Shown here piece after piece: positions 34,441-43,970 of a stretch of 64,000 nt of DNA. The notes under the pieces are model-generated. The model was not told the DNA's origin. It ran no database searches and saw nothing but the letters and a program-made list of their open reading frames with translations. The DNA is taken from the NCBI RefSeq assembly GCF_954871325.1, contig NC_088778.1, positions 14,039,666-14,103,665 of the forward strand. Reading direction: 5' to 3'. Both the position numbers and the translations under genes were made by a program. Source of the DNA: Gordionus sp. m RMFG-2023. Taxonomy: Eukaryota; Nematomorpha; Gordioida; Chordodea; Parachordodidae. Each line of letters begins with the position of its first letter. The first letter of the stretch is position 1.

Positions 34441-35142
34441 ATGGAAATATGTAATCACATTATATCAATCCTAGGTGTAGGAACCTTCTTACATGTTTTA
34501 AACATATTTTATTTATAAATTTTATTCGTTTTAAATTAAAATAAAATAGTCATATATTTAAAAATAATAAAAAATGTTGGTAATAAATATAAATAAATTA
34601 AATATCAATTTTAAGTAAATGATAATTATCGCAATTAAATATGATTTTATTAAGATTGGTATGACATGTTTGTTTAGCATTAAGTATTATGGATAGAAAA
34701 GATTTGACCTTTTCTAGCTATTTTAACTAATTTTGAGAGTTCCCATTATCTAAATGATTAGTCATTTTGTTTTGGAATAGTATGTTGATAAAGTAGACTC
34801 ACATTCCTGCTCAAAATTATTAGTACTCTTCAAATTATTACCTAGGATAAAATGATTTTAAACATTTTGGCAATATGTGAGGTTGATATTTGAGCCCTAT
34901 CTAAATTTGTGTCTCCTTTTTTTGCATTTCAATATGTTCTAGATTAAATTAAAAATTAAAGTGGTGTCAATTTTGTTAATTAAAATATAATTTATTAATG
35001 AAGAAAATTTTTCTTAAAAACAGCTGATGACTTGAACAGTGTAACTATTACACAAAATATTATTACATAATTTACCATGTTTTAAACAATTTTCCCATAA
35101 AAAAATCCTATAACTTTGTCTTTGATAAATGCATTTCATATA
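34441..35142. other. AT-rich DNA downstream of ALG13
   Basis: Includes the presumed 3' untranslated region of ALG13 (minus strand). No second gene seen. Confidence 0.4.
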
Positions 35143-35671
35143 TTATGTAAAAAAATATTCGCTAATAAAATTAGAAAATAGATTGGAATCTCCACACTTG
35201 TATGGCAAAAGTTTCTCAAAGTCCATTTTTTGAATATCGGGATGAAGATTGTGACATGTTGTATAGAATAAAAACTTTTCATTAAACAATTGTTCTGCTA
35301 ATTCACTTTGATGATTGTCCATCAAGTTTTCATTTAAGACCACAATTAGGTTTTTATTAGCTTCTAATATTTCAATAATACTTCCAGCACCTTATAATAT
35401 AAAGGTGTTATAAAATATTTACTAGTTTACCTGCATGACTTATAACTAATGATGCTTGTTTTATATCTGATTCTATACTGTTTTTGTAATGATACCATTG
35501 AATGAAAAATCCTTCTAATATATTTGATTGTGGATAATATACACCTCTACCTAATTGAATTATCATAGATTTATATCCCAATTTTTTAAATAATATAATC
35601 ACATCTTTTGAGGTAACTGCTTTAATTAACTCATCAAATGAAGTAGTGCCAACTGTAACGAATATAATCAT
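35143..35671 (-). CDS. ALG13: ALG13, catalytic subunit of UDP-GlcNAc transferase
   Basis: With the membrane partner ALG14, ALG13 adds the second N-acetylglucosamine to dolichol-PP-GlcNAc on the cytosolic face of the ER, the second step of N-glycan precursor synthesis. Two exons (35671-35431 and 35390-35143) join across a 40-nt intron with GT/AG borders, predicting 162 residues, the size of the short single-domain ALG13. Landmarks: FVTVGTTSFDELI (residues 4-16) for the N-terminal Rossmann strand and loop; LGYKSMIIQLGRG; ASLVISHAGAGSIIEILE with the GAG nucleotide-sugar loop rebuilt exactly across the splice (residues 73-90); and VVLNENLMDNHQSELAEQL (from 97), the conserved C-terminal helix that contacts ALG14 in other species. 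The frame is intact. Its upstream region is shared with UNC-76 and carries a hAT. Confidence 0.95.
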
Positions 35672-35983
35672 TAACTATTCGAATTTCAAAAATGTTTATC
35701 GTATATTTGATTATTAGGTGTGATATTGCGCGTCTGATGTTGTTTTTATAGAAAACCAAAGAACGGGTCTATTTGATAATAACTAAAACCCCCCTAATTA
35801 TCGTGTAATTAACGTTATAATATTTATAAATTTCTTATTTTATGTCAGTAAACGGAAGCGTAGGTATTATTCAAGTTGGCAAAATAGAGATCTAATGATC
35901 GCTTTATTAATAACGTTTATAAAAAAAAAATTCCATAATGAAGGCAGGTCTCCAAATAAAATATAAATGTCATTGTTTAAATT
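35672..35983. other. ALG13 upstream region, left part
   Basis: About 310 bp of AT-rich DNA between the ALG13 start codon and the hAT TSD. With 37347-37629 it forms an ancestral divergent upstream region of about 600 bp shared by ALG13 and UNC-76. No core promoter element could be assigned with confidence. Confidence 0.4.
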
Positions 35984-37346
35984 CAGAATTGTTAATCGCT
36001 ACTTTTAAAAGTAGCGCGCTACCGCTATTTGTCAAAAAAATTAGCGCGCTACCGCTATCGCTATTTGTCAAATAAAGTAGCGCGCTATTAGCTACTCTTA
36101 TATAACGATAACAATGGCGTTGTATAAACAAAAAATGTTGAGAGAAAATTTATTTATTTATTATAAGTATAACTAACTAAAAAATAACTAAAAAACTATA
36201 TGTATTATAAATAAAAAATTTAAACAAAAACAAGGTTACAGGCTAAAATAATCGTAACATATTAAATAGGTTATGTTCAAATAATAGCAATTTAAGTTAA
36301 ACAAGTTTAAATATATATATAAAAAATTAATCTCAATTAACAGCTACTTTTTATAAAAAAATTTATAAACAAGTTTGTTTTATTTTTTGCTTGTATTGTT
36401 ATTGTATAGTAAATATATAAAAATCAACATTTATAAGTAGAATATAGTTAGTTTTGATTATAAAAAAATTAATATAATAAAATAAAATATTTATTGTAAT
36501 TTATTGCATTTTATAAGTTTTTACCTAGTGTTATGTGTCCAACTATCTACCATTGTCCATATATATGATATCTCTCATAACTCAACTATTAGAGCATCTT
36601 TCATAACTTTAAAGTTATCTGCTATTAGTGTCTGGCGACATAGAATTATTGTACCAGGGGATAGAGTTTTAATCATCATGGTAAATGATGGATTAACAAC
36701 CAAGGATATTGGCTGAACTGTATCAATTATAAAATAAACAATAACTTTATCAGCCAATATCTGAAAAATACTGGCATTGAATTATTAAATAACTTGGTTT
36801 GACATGAATTAGTCTTTTTGGATAATGTAAAACTGACAATTTACCTTGGGTGTTTCTTGAGGTTATAACTGGATTGATTTGAGGAAATATTTTTTTTACA
36901 TTTTAAACAAATAAATTTGAAACCAGTTTTGGTTTTTATATTTATTTTAAAAAAATTTTCAAATCTAGGGAATAGGAAATTTGTATTATAGCTATTAATA
37001 ACATTTTCTTCCCTGGTATCTTCCATTTCATTAATATCATTGTCTGAATTACTTTCAACGATTTGGATATCCATAGGCGATGACATTTTAAATTATTAAC
37101 GTGTAATTTAGGTTTAATACATATGAAAATATAAATTACAAATTGAAAATATATTTCAATTTTAAAATTAAATAATAAATCATAAAAATAATAATTAATT
37201 ATTATATTATATTTAAATTATCATGTTTATACTTAACTTCATTATATTTTTTAAAAGTAGCGCGCTAAAAACTTAAATAATTACAAAAAAAATAGCCGCT
37301 ATTAGCTATAGTTACCAAAAGATAGCGCGCTACTTTAACAACTCTG
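35984..37346 (-). mobile_element. Internally deleted hAT, 1363 bp, TSD TTTAAATT
   Basis: Ends CAGAATTGTTAATCGC and the inverse TTTAACAACTCTG, with several AGTAGCGCGCTA motifs at both ends (36010-36090, 37257-37340). A perfect 8-bp duplication TTTAAATT lies at 35976-35983 and 37347-37354. It retains only N-terminal transposase exons. Confidence 0.92.
36490..37086 (-). pseudogene. hAT transposase 5' exons with BED finger (truncated)
   Basis: Exon 1 (37086-36844) begins MSSPMDIQIVESNSDND and contains a BED-type finger: FPRFENFFKINIKTKTGFK, then CLKCKK (CxxC), SSYNLKKH. A GTAAAT donor follows. The next exon begins near 36757 (ILADKVIVYFIIDTVQPISL) and runs through RQTLIADNFKVMKDALIV to WTMVDSW, the first-Asp region of hAT transposases. 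The rest of the catalytic domain is missing. Confidence 0.65.
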
Positions 37347-37629
37347 TTTAAATTATATTCAACACATTTTATATATTTATTTATAAATGGAGAACTATTA
37401 TAAATCGAAATCAGGTAAGTAGAAGATGATATATAACATTTCTAATATAATACGTGGCCATATTTTAAAAGTAACCAAAAAACTATTAACTCCTTCCTTC
37501 TTAACAAATATGAAAGATTAAATTTTTTCTTATCAAAATTTCCATGATATTAAGAGAACTCTGCCGGATAATTAATGTCATGTCAATCTTAATCATATTT
37601 TCTAAAGTATAATATTTATAAAACAGTCA

Positions 37630-37949
37630 ATGAAATATAAAATGAATGATTTAAGTTTTAACGTACCTTTAGCCAAATTCGAATCCGAAGAATGGTTAGA
37701 TTTTTCAGATCAAAAAACCATGTATGAAGCAGAAGTTATAGAAAATATTAAAATGGAAAAATCAGAAAAAAATTATAAAGAAAAGATTTATAATGATATA
37801 TTTTCTGAAAAGTTATCACATTCTTTGGAAGATCTTGTTAATTCTTTTGATCATAAAGTCATAAAATGCCTTAAAGATTATAAAGAAAATGTTGGAAATA
37901 TTGCTCCCATGCAAATGCGCTCGCAAGATCAAATAATGGATGATTGCCC
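37630..37949 (+). CDS. unc-76: FEZ/UNC-76 homologue, first coding exon (partial)
   Basis: FEZ proteins (fasciculation and elongation protein zeta; UNC-76 in worms and flies) are kinesin-1 cargo adaptors needed for axon outgrowth and vesicle transport. The exon gives 106 complete codons: MKYKMNDLSFNVPLAKFESE, EEWLDFSDQ, an acidic/Lys-rich stretch, then SLEDLVNSFDHKVIKCLKDY and KENVGNIAPMQMRSQDQ. The last two blocks match human FEZ1 SMEDLVNEFDEKLNVCFRNY and KTENLAPVKNQ, a specific family signature. A GTAAGT donor follows at 37950, in phase 2. The remaining exons (acidic middle, coiled coil) were not found downstream, so the gene probably continues past a long TE-filled intron or is incomplete. 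ATG 37642 is an alternative start. Confidence 0.85.
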
Positions 37950-39432
37950 GTAAGTTTAGTATATATTTTATACAATCTTTATTGTATTTTATCTTCAAAC
38001 TTTATTATATTTTATTTAGTCAATATTAAGAATTGGTATCAACAATTTTTTTAATAGTTATATTTTAAATATCCATATTCTGATGAATATTTATATTATT
38101 AAAATTTTCATAATATATACACTACCAAATATTACTTAACTACAGTAAAACTTGTTATTTTTATAAAATTAAGAATTTTATAATGAATATTGTAAACTAT
38201 TTTACATAATATAATTTACTCTTAAAATTTATTAATTTATAAGACCTGATGAGGTAAAATTTTTAGACCCAGCCTAAATTTAAACTTGCTTCCATTCAAA
38301 TGAGCCTGGCCCAAATTTTTTAAAAATTTTCTTCTAATTTATGTTTTATACCTCTAGGTCAGCCCTGGTTTTATTTGATCATTTTATATCTAGATTTTTA
38401 AAATATAATTTTGGCTATATTTTTGGACTTGTTTCAAATAGAAATTTAAAAAGCAAATAAATGTTAAACATGTTCTTTTATCATAATTAAAAAAAGGGAT
38501 TAAAGAAAGAATAAAACTTTAAAAAAATTAAGAGTGATAAATATTATATATTTATTTTCATATTATATTTGGTAGATATACCTTATTGAGTTTTCAGATT
38601 TATGAATGAATATTTAAATTCAATACATAATGTTATACAAAGTGATTAGTAAATAAATTAATATTTGAGATTAACAAATATTTGTTAATTCCATTTATAC
38701 TAAGCATTTAAAATTTAATTTTTTTGGTCTGAGCCCAACCCAGCCTAACACTTAAGAAAAATATAAATTAAACACATTTTAATGAAGCATAAGGTAAAAG
38801 TCACTGACTGTGTATCCTTATCACATATAAATTTTTAATTTGATAAAACAAGAGAAAAAATTATTTTCAATGTTATTTTTTATATATATTATTTTTAGTC
38901 CAAGCCTAGCCTAGCTCGATTTGTTATCACAAGCCTGGTAGGCATGAAATATTTGAATAATTTTAGAGGCTTCTGGCCCACATGCAATGCCCCACCAGAG
39001 CCCCTGACAGGCCATGAGCCTGTCCTAAACCTAAAGCTTTTTAACATATGGCTTTGGGTTGGCTCAGGTTAAAAAAAAATTGATTATGCCATTCTCAAAT
39101 TTATTGCCTATTATTCGTATTTTAATTCATGAAATACAGCTCTTATTTGTTAAAATATGTTTAATGTTTATCTCATTTCATTTGAAATTCAAACAATACA
39201 ATTTATAGCTTAAGTTTATATAAATAAATGATTTTATCACAAGGGTTTTGCTAGATTTTTCTACCTATGGGGGAGGGGGTGGGAGGGCACACTTTTTTGA
39301 AAATTTTTATAACAAAAAAAGTTAAGAGAAAAGATAATTCTATCTAAAATGAGCTAAAAGGGTATTTTTATCTTAAAAATTACAAAAATAATTTTAAATT
39401 TTTCAGGGGGATTCCCCCAAAGTATATAAATC
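37950..39432. other. Putative first intron of UNC-76, with CAGCCTG/GGCCTGG-rich DNA
   Basis: AT-rich sequence broken by scattered motifs such as GAGCCTGGCCCAAATTTTTT (38308), GTCTGAGCCCAACCCAGCCT (38728) and AAGCCTAGCCTAGCTCG (38903). These look like subterminal repeats of decayed hAT elements. No FEZ coiled-coil exon was recognised. Confidence 0.4.
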
Positions 39433-39640
39433 AGAGACCTGCAGAAGTACCATTTGCATGGCCCGGCCTGGATTAAAAAAATTTTGGCCTGGCCTGGATT
39501 ATTTTTTTCTAAAATTTTTTATGGCCCACCTCGGATATTAAAAAAAAAAATTTTTAGAGCCCGGCCTGGATTTAAAAAAAAATTTTTTTTAGGCTCGGCT
39601 CGGAATTTTTTAAAATTATATTCGGCCTGGTATATACAAA
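39433..39640. repeat. hAT terminal segment with GGCCCGGCCTGG repeats
   Basis: AGAGACCTGCAGAAGTACC, then at least five GCCCGGCCTGGATTAAAAAA-type units alternating with A/T runs. Similar GCCCGGCCCGGGTATTTAAA sequence occurs at 42004-42030. Typical subterminal repeats, but the opposite end was not found. Confidence 0.5.
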
Positions 39641-39704
39641 AATATTTGGTATTTTATATTTTTCAGCAAGTATTATCATTTAATAAGCAAGCATATTAGC
39701 TAAT

Positions 39705-39907
39705 GTTGTTAAACGGCTCGTTTTGAGCTGATTTTGAAAAACGGCGAACTCAATATTTTCGCTAGAAAAATATTGACTAAGCCTCGAAATTTCGATACTA
39801 TATGTCTAGACCTTTGCTCCTTTTGTGAGCAAAATTTTCAGGCTTGCATAATATTATTCTGAGTTAGCCGTTTATAAAAATCGGCTCAAAACGAGCCGTT
39901 TAACAAC
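39705..39907. mobile_element. MITE, GTTGTTAAACGGCTCG family, 203 bp
   Basis: Ends GTTGTTAAACGGCTCGTTTT and inverse AAAACGAGCCGTTTAACAAC, with the inversion continuing inward (GAGCCGATTTT, CGGCTAACTC). A close relative lies at 61271-61476 and a divergent one at 10374-10562. Confidence 0.85.
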
Positions 39908-40162
39908 TTACATATTTTTTTTTAAAAATATTCTAAACAGATATTTAGTATATTCCAAATTGATACTATAAAAAATTTGTGTAAATAATATTTTGATAAT
40001 ATACTATATTAATTGTATTTATAAAAAGAATAAAACTGATATTTTAATTAATAAAAAATATAACATATCTATATATAATCTTCATAATCAAAACATGATC
40101 GTTTTCGTATCTTCCTAATGTATTTAAAATTTAAGGAGACTATATAGTGTAATGTTTTTTTT

Positions 40163-40233
40163 GCTCTCTACGAGAGTCGAACTACAAACCTCCCGTTTCA
40201 AAGTCGTATGTTTTATGCATGCGCCAACTTGAA
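40163..40233 (-). ncRNA. tRNA-like segment (pseudo-tRNA or SINE head)
   Basis: Minus strand, 71 nt: AAGTTGGCGCATGC (box A-like), a loop CTTTGAA (TTG anticodon position, glutamine-like) and AGTTCGACTCTC (box B) ending in GAGAGC. The 5' acceptor strand does not pair with GAGAGC and the anticodon stem is mismatched, so it is not a working tRNA. Confidence 0.35.
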
Positions 40234-40309
40234 TATAATTAAATTTAAAATATTAATTATATATAAATATATTAATTCATAGCTGATATTTTAAAATTCA
40301 GCCGTTTAT

Positions 40310-41810
40310 TACCATACTATCTGACGGGGTTGAAGGGTAATTATTTAGTTTGTATGTATGGTACTAAATATACTTTATTAATAAATTTTATATAAATATT
40401 AGAATTTAGGAGAAAAAGAGGTAAAATTGTTGCAATGTATACCGTGAACATGTATAAGAAATATCAAAATTTAAATTTGTGATGGAAATCATAATGGATA
40501 AAATTTAAAAAAGAGATGCTTTAAGATTTTTGAATTTTAAATATGGGTTATACATTGGCCTGAAAACTTTTTTTTGCAGACCTAGCTAGGTCTGATCAAA
40601 AACCAAGTCCATGCAACTTTCATAAAATTTTGCCATTTATTTTTATTTTTATTGTAATTTAATAAAAATGTCTTAAATTTAATTTTATATTTAGAATAAA
40701 ATTTAGATTTGTGATAGAAATCATATTGTGTAAAATATAAAATATAAATGCTTGAAAATTTTTTTATTATAAATATGGGCTAGACATTGGCCTGAAAATT
40801 TTTTTTTGCAGAAATCGCCAGGCCTGATTAAAAAACCAAGCCCATGCAACTTTCATATTCTGATTTCATTTTTAAATGAATTATGACTTTTATATATTTT
40901 ATTTCAGTTCTCAACTAACAAAATTATAGTCTATGGCGGGTTTGAGAAAATTTTCCCAACAATATGGTTTTTTTACCTATCTCCAGGCTTGGGAAAAAAT
41001 TCTAAAATTATTATGGGTTGGCTAGGTTTGAGAAAAAAAAATTCAGGCCAATGTCTGGTCCATATTTAAAATTAAAAAATTTTTAAGCATATATATTTTA
41101 AATTTTACCCAATATGATTTCTATCACAAATTTAAATTTTATTCTAAATATAAAATTAAATTTAAGATATTGTTATTAAATTACAATAGAAATAAATGGA
41201 ATGGAATATAAAATTAAATTTAAGACATTGTTATTAAACTACAATAGAATTAAATTGCAAAATTTTATGAAAGTTGCATGGGACTTGGTTTTTTGATCAG
41301 GCCTGGCTCTGTCTGCAAAAAAAAATTTCAGGCCAATGTCTACCCCATATTTAAAATTAAAAAATTTCCAAGCATCTCTATTTAAAATTTTATTCAATAT
41401 GATTTCTATCACAAATTTAAATTTTATTCTAAATACAAAATTAAATTTAAGACATTATTATTTTTATTACAATAAAAATAAAAAGCAAAATTTTGGGAAA
41501 GTTGCATGAGACGTTGTTTTTTGATCAGGCCTAGCTGTGTCTGCAAAAAAAAATTTTGAGGCCAATGTCTAGCCCATATTTAAAATTCAAAAATTTTGAA
41601 GAATCTCTATTTTTAATTTTACCCAAAATGATTCCTATCACAAATTTAAATTTTGATATTTCTAATACCCTTAATGCTCACGGGTTGCATTGCAACAATT
41701 TTACCTCTTTTTCTCCTAAATTTTAATATAAAGCATATTTAGTACCATATATACAAACTAACTAATTACCCCATCATTCTTGACGGGTTATTAGCTAGTA
41801 TTATATAATA
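40310..41810. mobile_element. Palindromic element with tandem-repeat arms, about 1.5 kb
   Basis: The outer parts are inverted: GGTACTAAATATACTTTA (40360) against the inverse near 41740, and AGGAGAAAAAGAGGTAAAAT (40410) against the inverse near 41695. The arms contain tandem units of about 240-290 bp with ACATTGGCCTGAAAA, AGGCCTGATCAAAAAACCAA and GCATGCAACTTTCAT-like blocks: two units on the left (near 40550 and 40790), three inverted on the right (near 41050, 41330 and 41560). No transposase. Confidence 0.65.
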
Positions 41811-42100
41811 ATGTATTTAATCCTTTGCGTATTTATTCCATGGCAGGAAAACTATAATTATATTATGTAATAGATACTATGAGTATTAGCTAGTGTTAAC
41901 TTTCACCAAACAGTATTTTAATCATAACTATATATAATCATTTTAACCATACCTAATTGACGAATATAATAATTCATGTTGTATAAATTTTTTAAAAAAA
42001 TACAGCCCGGCCCGGGTATTTAAAAAAAAATTTCACCCTAAGCTCACTGATATAAATCATTATATTGATCACCTTTAGGTTGGTACAACTCTGGAAAAAA

Positions 42101-42611
42101 TATGGCTGTACCGATATTACATATCGTATCAGAGCTGATATTTAGTGTTTAAAAAAAATATGATTGGACCAGTATTTGCAAAAAACCGATATAATATTTT
42201 TTATGTTTTAAATTATATTATGATTGTTTATATAAATAGGTAATATTATATTACCCATAATTTCCTAATAATAAAAAAATTAATGTTTAAAAAATATCTA
42301 ATTATTTTAAAAGAAAAAATAAAATGTTGTATTATTTATTGTTATATTATCTGCATCAAGAAAATGATTTTAAAATATTTAACGAGCCAAATTCAGCCAT
42401 AAACATTGTCCATATTTTAAATGATAGGATTAATATTTGGGGAATAAAAAAACGAAATACACTCAATCATTCGTGATAAAGTTTTTTATAACACTGGCTC
42501 AAAGATAGATGGTAAATAAAAATTAATCGAAATAACGGACCGGTTATCGGATCGAATTCATATGAATACCTGATCAGATTGTAGAAAGATTTGAGAATCG
42601 GCTCAGCCCTA
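42101..42611. mobile_element. hAT-type MITE, GGCTGTACCGAT ends, about 511 bp
   Basis: Left TATGGCTGTACCGATATTAC; right inverse TAGGGCTGAGCCGATTCTC. Interior AAAGATAGATGGTAAATAAA recurs at 62430-62450, next to further GGATCGG motifs, so a second copy lies at about 62310-62560. Flanks GGAAAAAA and GCCAAGAA are not a clear TSD. Confidence 0.55.
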
Positions 42612-42929
42612 GCCAAGAAATTATTAAGAATGCTTATGTTCTACTAAGTGAGCTTATTATGAATTTTTATAGAACGGTCAAAATAGGTGAATTTTAGATC
42701 AAGCCTGCCCATTTAGATTTACCTTTTTTAGTGGAACAATCTTCTGCCCACACATTGAACACATTTCCACCCATTTTTTAAAAGCAATTTTATTGGTTGG
42801 ATTTATTTGTTTAGAATTGAATATGTAGAAATTTTTTAAAAATATATTCTCATTGGAAATTAGCTGGTTCTGCCCATCCCACCAGCAATATAATATTTTA
42901 AGGCAATCCGCTCTTTTGAGGAAATATAT

Positions 42930-43400
42930 ACGTGATACGTGATATTAAGCGCACTAGCCCTAAGATGTCATATATATATAACAGAGCAACGCTTGGTTCT
43001 CTTATAAGAGCCCATCTAACTGGGATAAAAAGAGGAAATATTTAACTAAATAAGAGAAAACCATCCACGTTTTTTGGGCAGGCCGCAGTTACCTGTGCGC
43101 GCAAGAGGCAAAGCCCCTTACTTAAACGCCCATGGGAAAGTGAAAGGAGAGGTCAAAAGGCCCATACCCGATTAAATAAAAGTTTATTTATGGAGAGGCT
43201 ATATTGGCTATGTTAATTTTACTTTCAATTTGCATTGTGAGAAACCTAGAAATAAGAACCTAGAAATAAGAAATGATTATAATATTCATCTATCATAAAT
43301 AAAAAGCCCATGCCCGATTAAAATAAAACTAGATTATGGAAGGATAATATTGGCTGGCTATATTGATTTTATTTGAAATAATATTGAGAAATAAATAATA
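42930..43400 (+). repeat. ACGTGATACGTGATA repeat family, copy C, with 3' tandem duplication
   Basis: Matches copy B: AACAGAGCAACGCTTGGTTC, CCATCTAACTGGGA, GGGCAGGCCGCAGTTACC, CCCCTTACTTAAACGCCC, GGCCCATACCCGATTAAAT. The last 100 bp or so occur twice (from 43160 and from 43307, both starting GCCCATRCCCGATTAAA and ending in an ATTGGCTRGCTATRTT-like block). Identity unknown. Confidence 0.7.
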
Positions 43401-43970
43401 ACTCAGATTAAATAAATATAATAACATAATGTTAGAGTAGTATGCTAAAACTAAGGTTAAAGAAAACTTACGTTGAGCAATAATAAATCGAATAACCATC
43501 CAATGAGTGTACAGTATTAGGTTTAGGAATATAAAGGTTATGTAGAAAAATTTTGGAATGGGCTTGAAAATGGTAAAGAGGAAAATGAAATTTCTAAAAC
43601 CTCCCAAAGGGATTGAATGAATACATAGGAAAAACTATCGATCTATAAGGTAGGTTTTCATTTTAAGAAGTTTATTGATTGAACTTTTATTATTATTCAG
43701 ATGTGTAAATTGAGTTAGGCTTATATTCAAATTCAGAATGTCAAATATAGTTTTATTTAACCAGTATGTTTTATAATTACAGTATCTTTTGTTTTTTAGA
43801 TCGGTAGCCAGTCCAGAGCTTCATAGGCCAAATTATTTCCCGCATTTCTCAGAATATGCGCAAATAATTGAATTCTTCTTTTCTTTAGCTGTACTGCGAC
43901 TGGAATGTGTTAGGATAGTTTCCATAGACTAATATTTGTAATGATTCTAGGATATATATATCCATTTATA
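43401..43970. other. DNA between repeat C and the LINE, including its presumed 3' tail
   Basis: No coding region. The LINE 3' untranslated end on the minus strand probably lies near 43790-43970; its exact boundary is not visible. Confidence 0.4.

Noticed and set aside
36504-36716. 70-residue plus-strand frame
   Set aside because: Antisense shadow of the second hAT transposase exon at 36575-36757 on the minus strand.
39454-39699. 81-residue frame with GxKKxF/PGF repeats
   Set aside because: Translation of GGCCTGGATTAAAAAA subterminal repeats.
43329-43607. 92-residue hydrophobic minus-strand frame
   Set aside because: AT-rich composition gives Phe/Ile/Leu/Tyr bias. There is no homology pattern and it overlaps repeat copy C.
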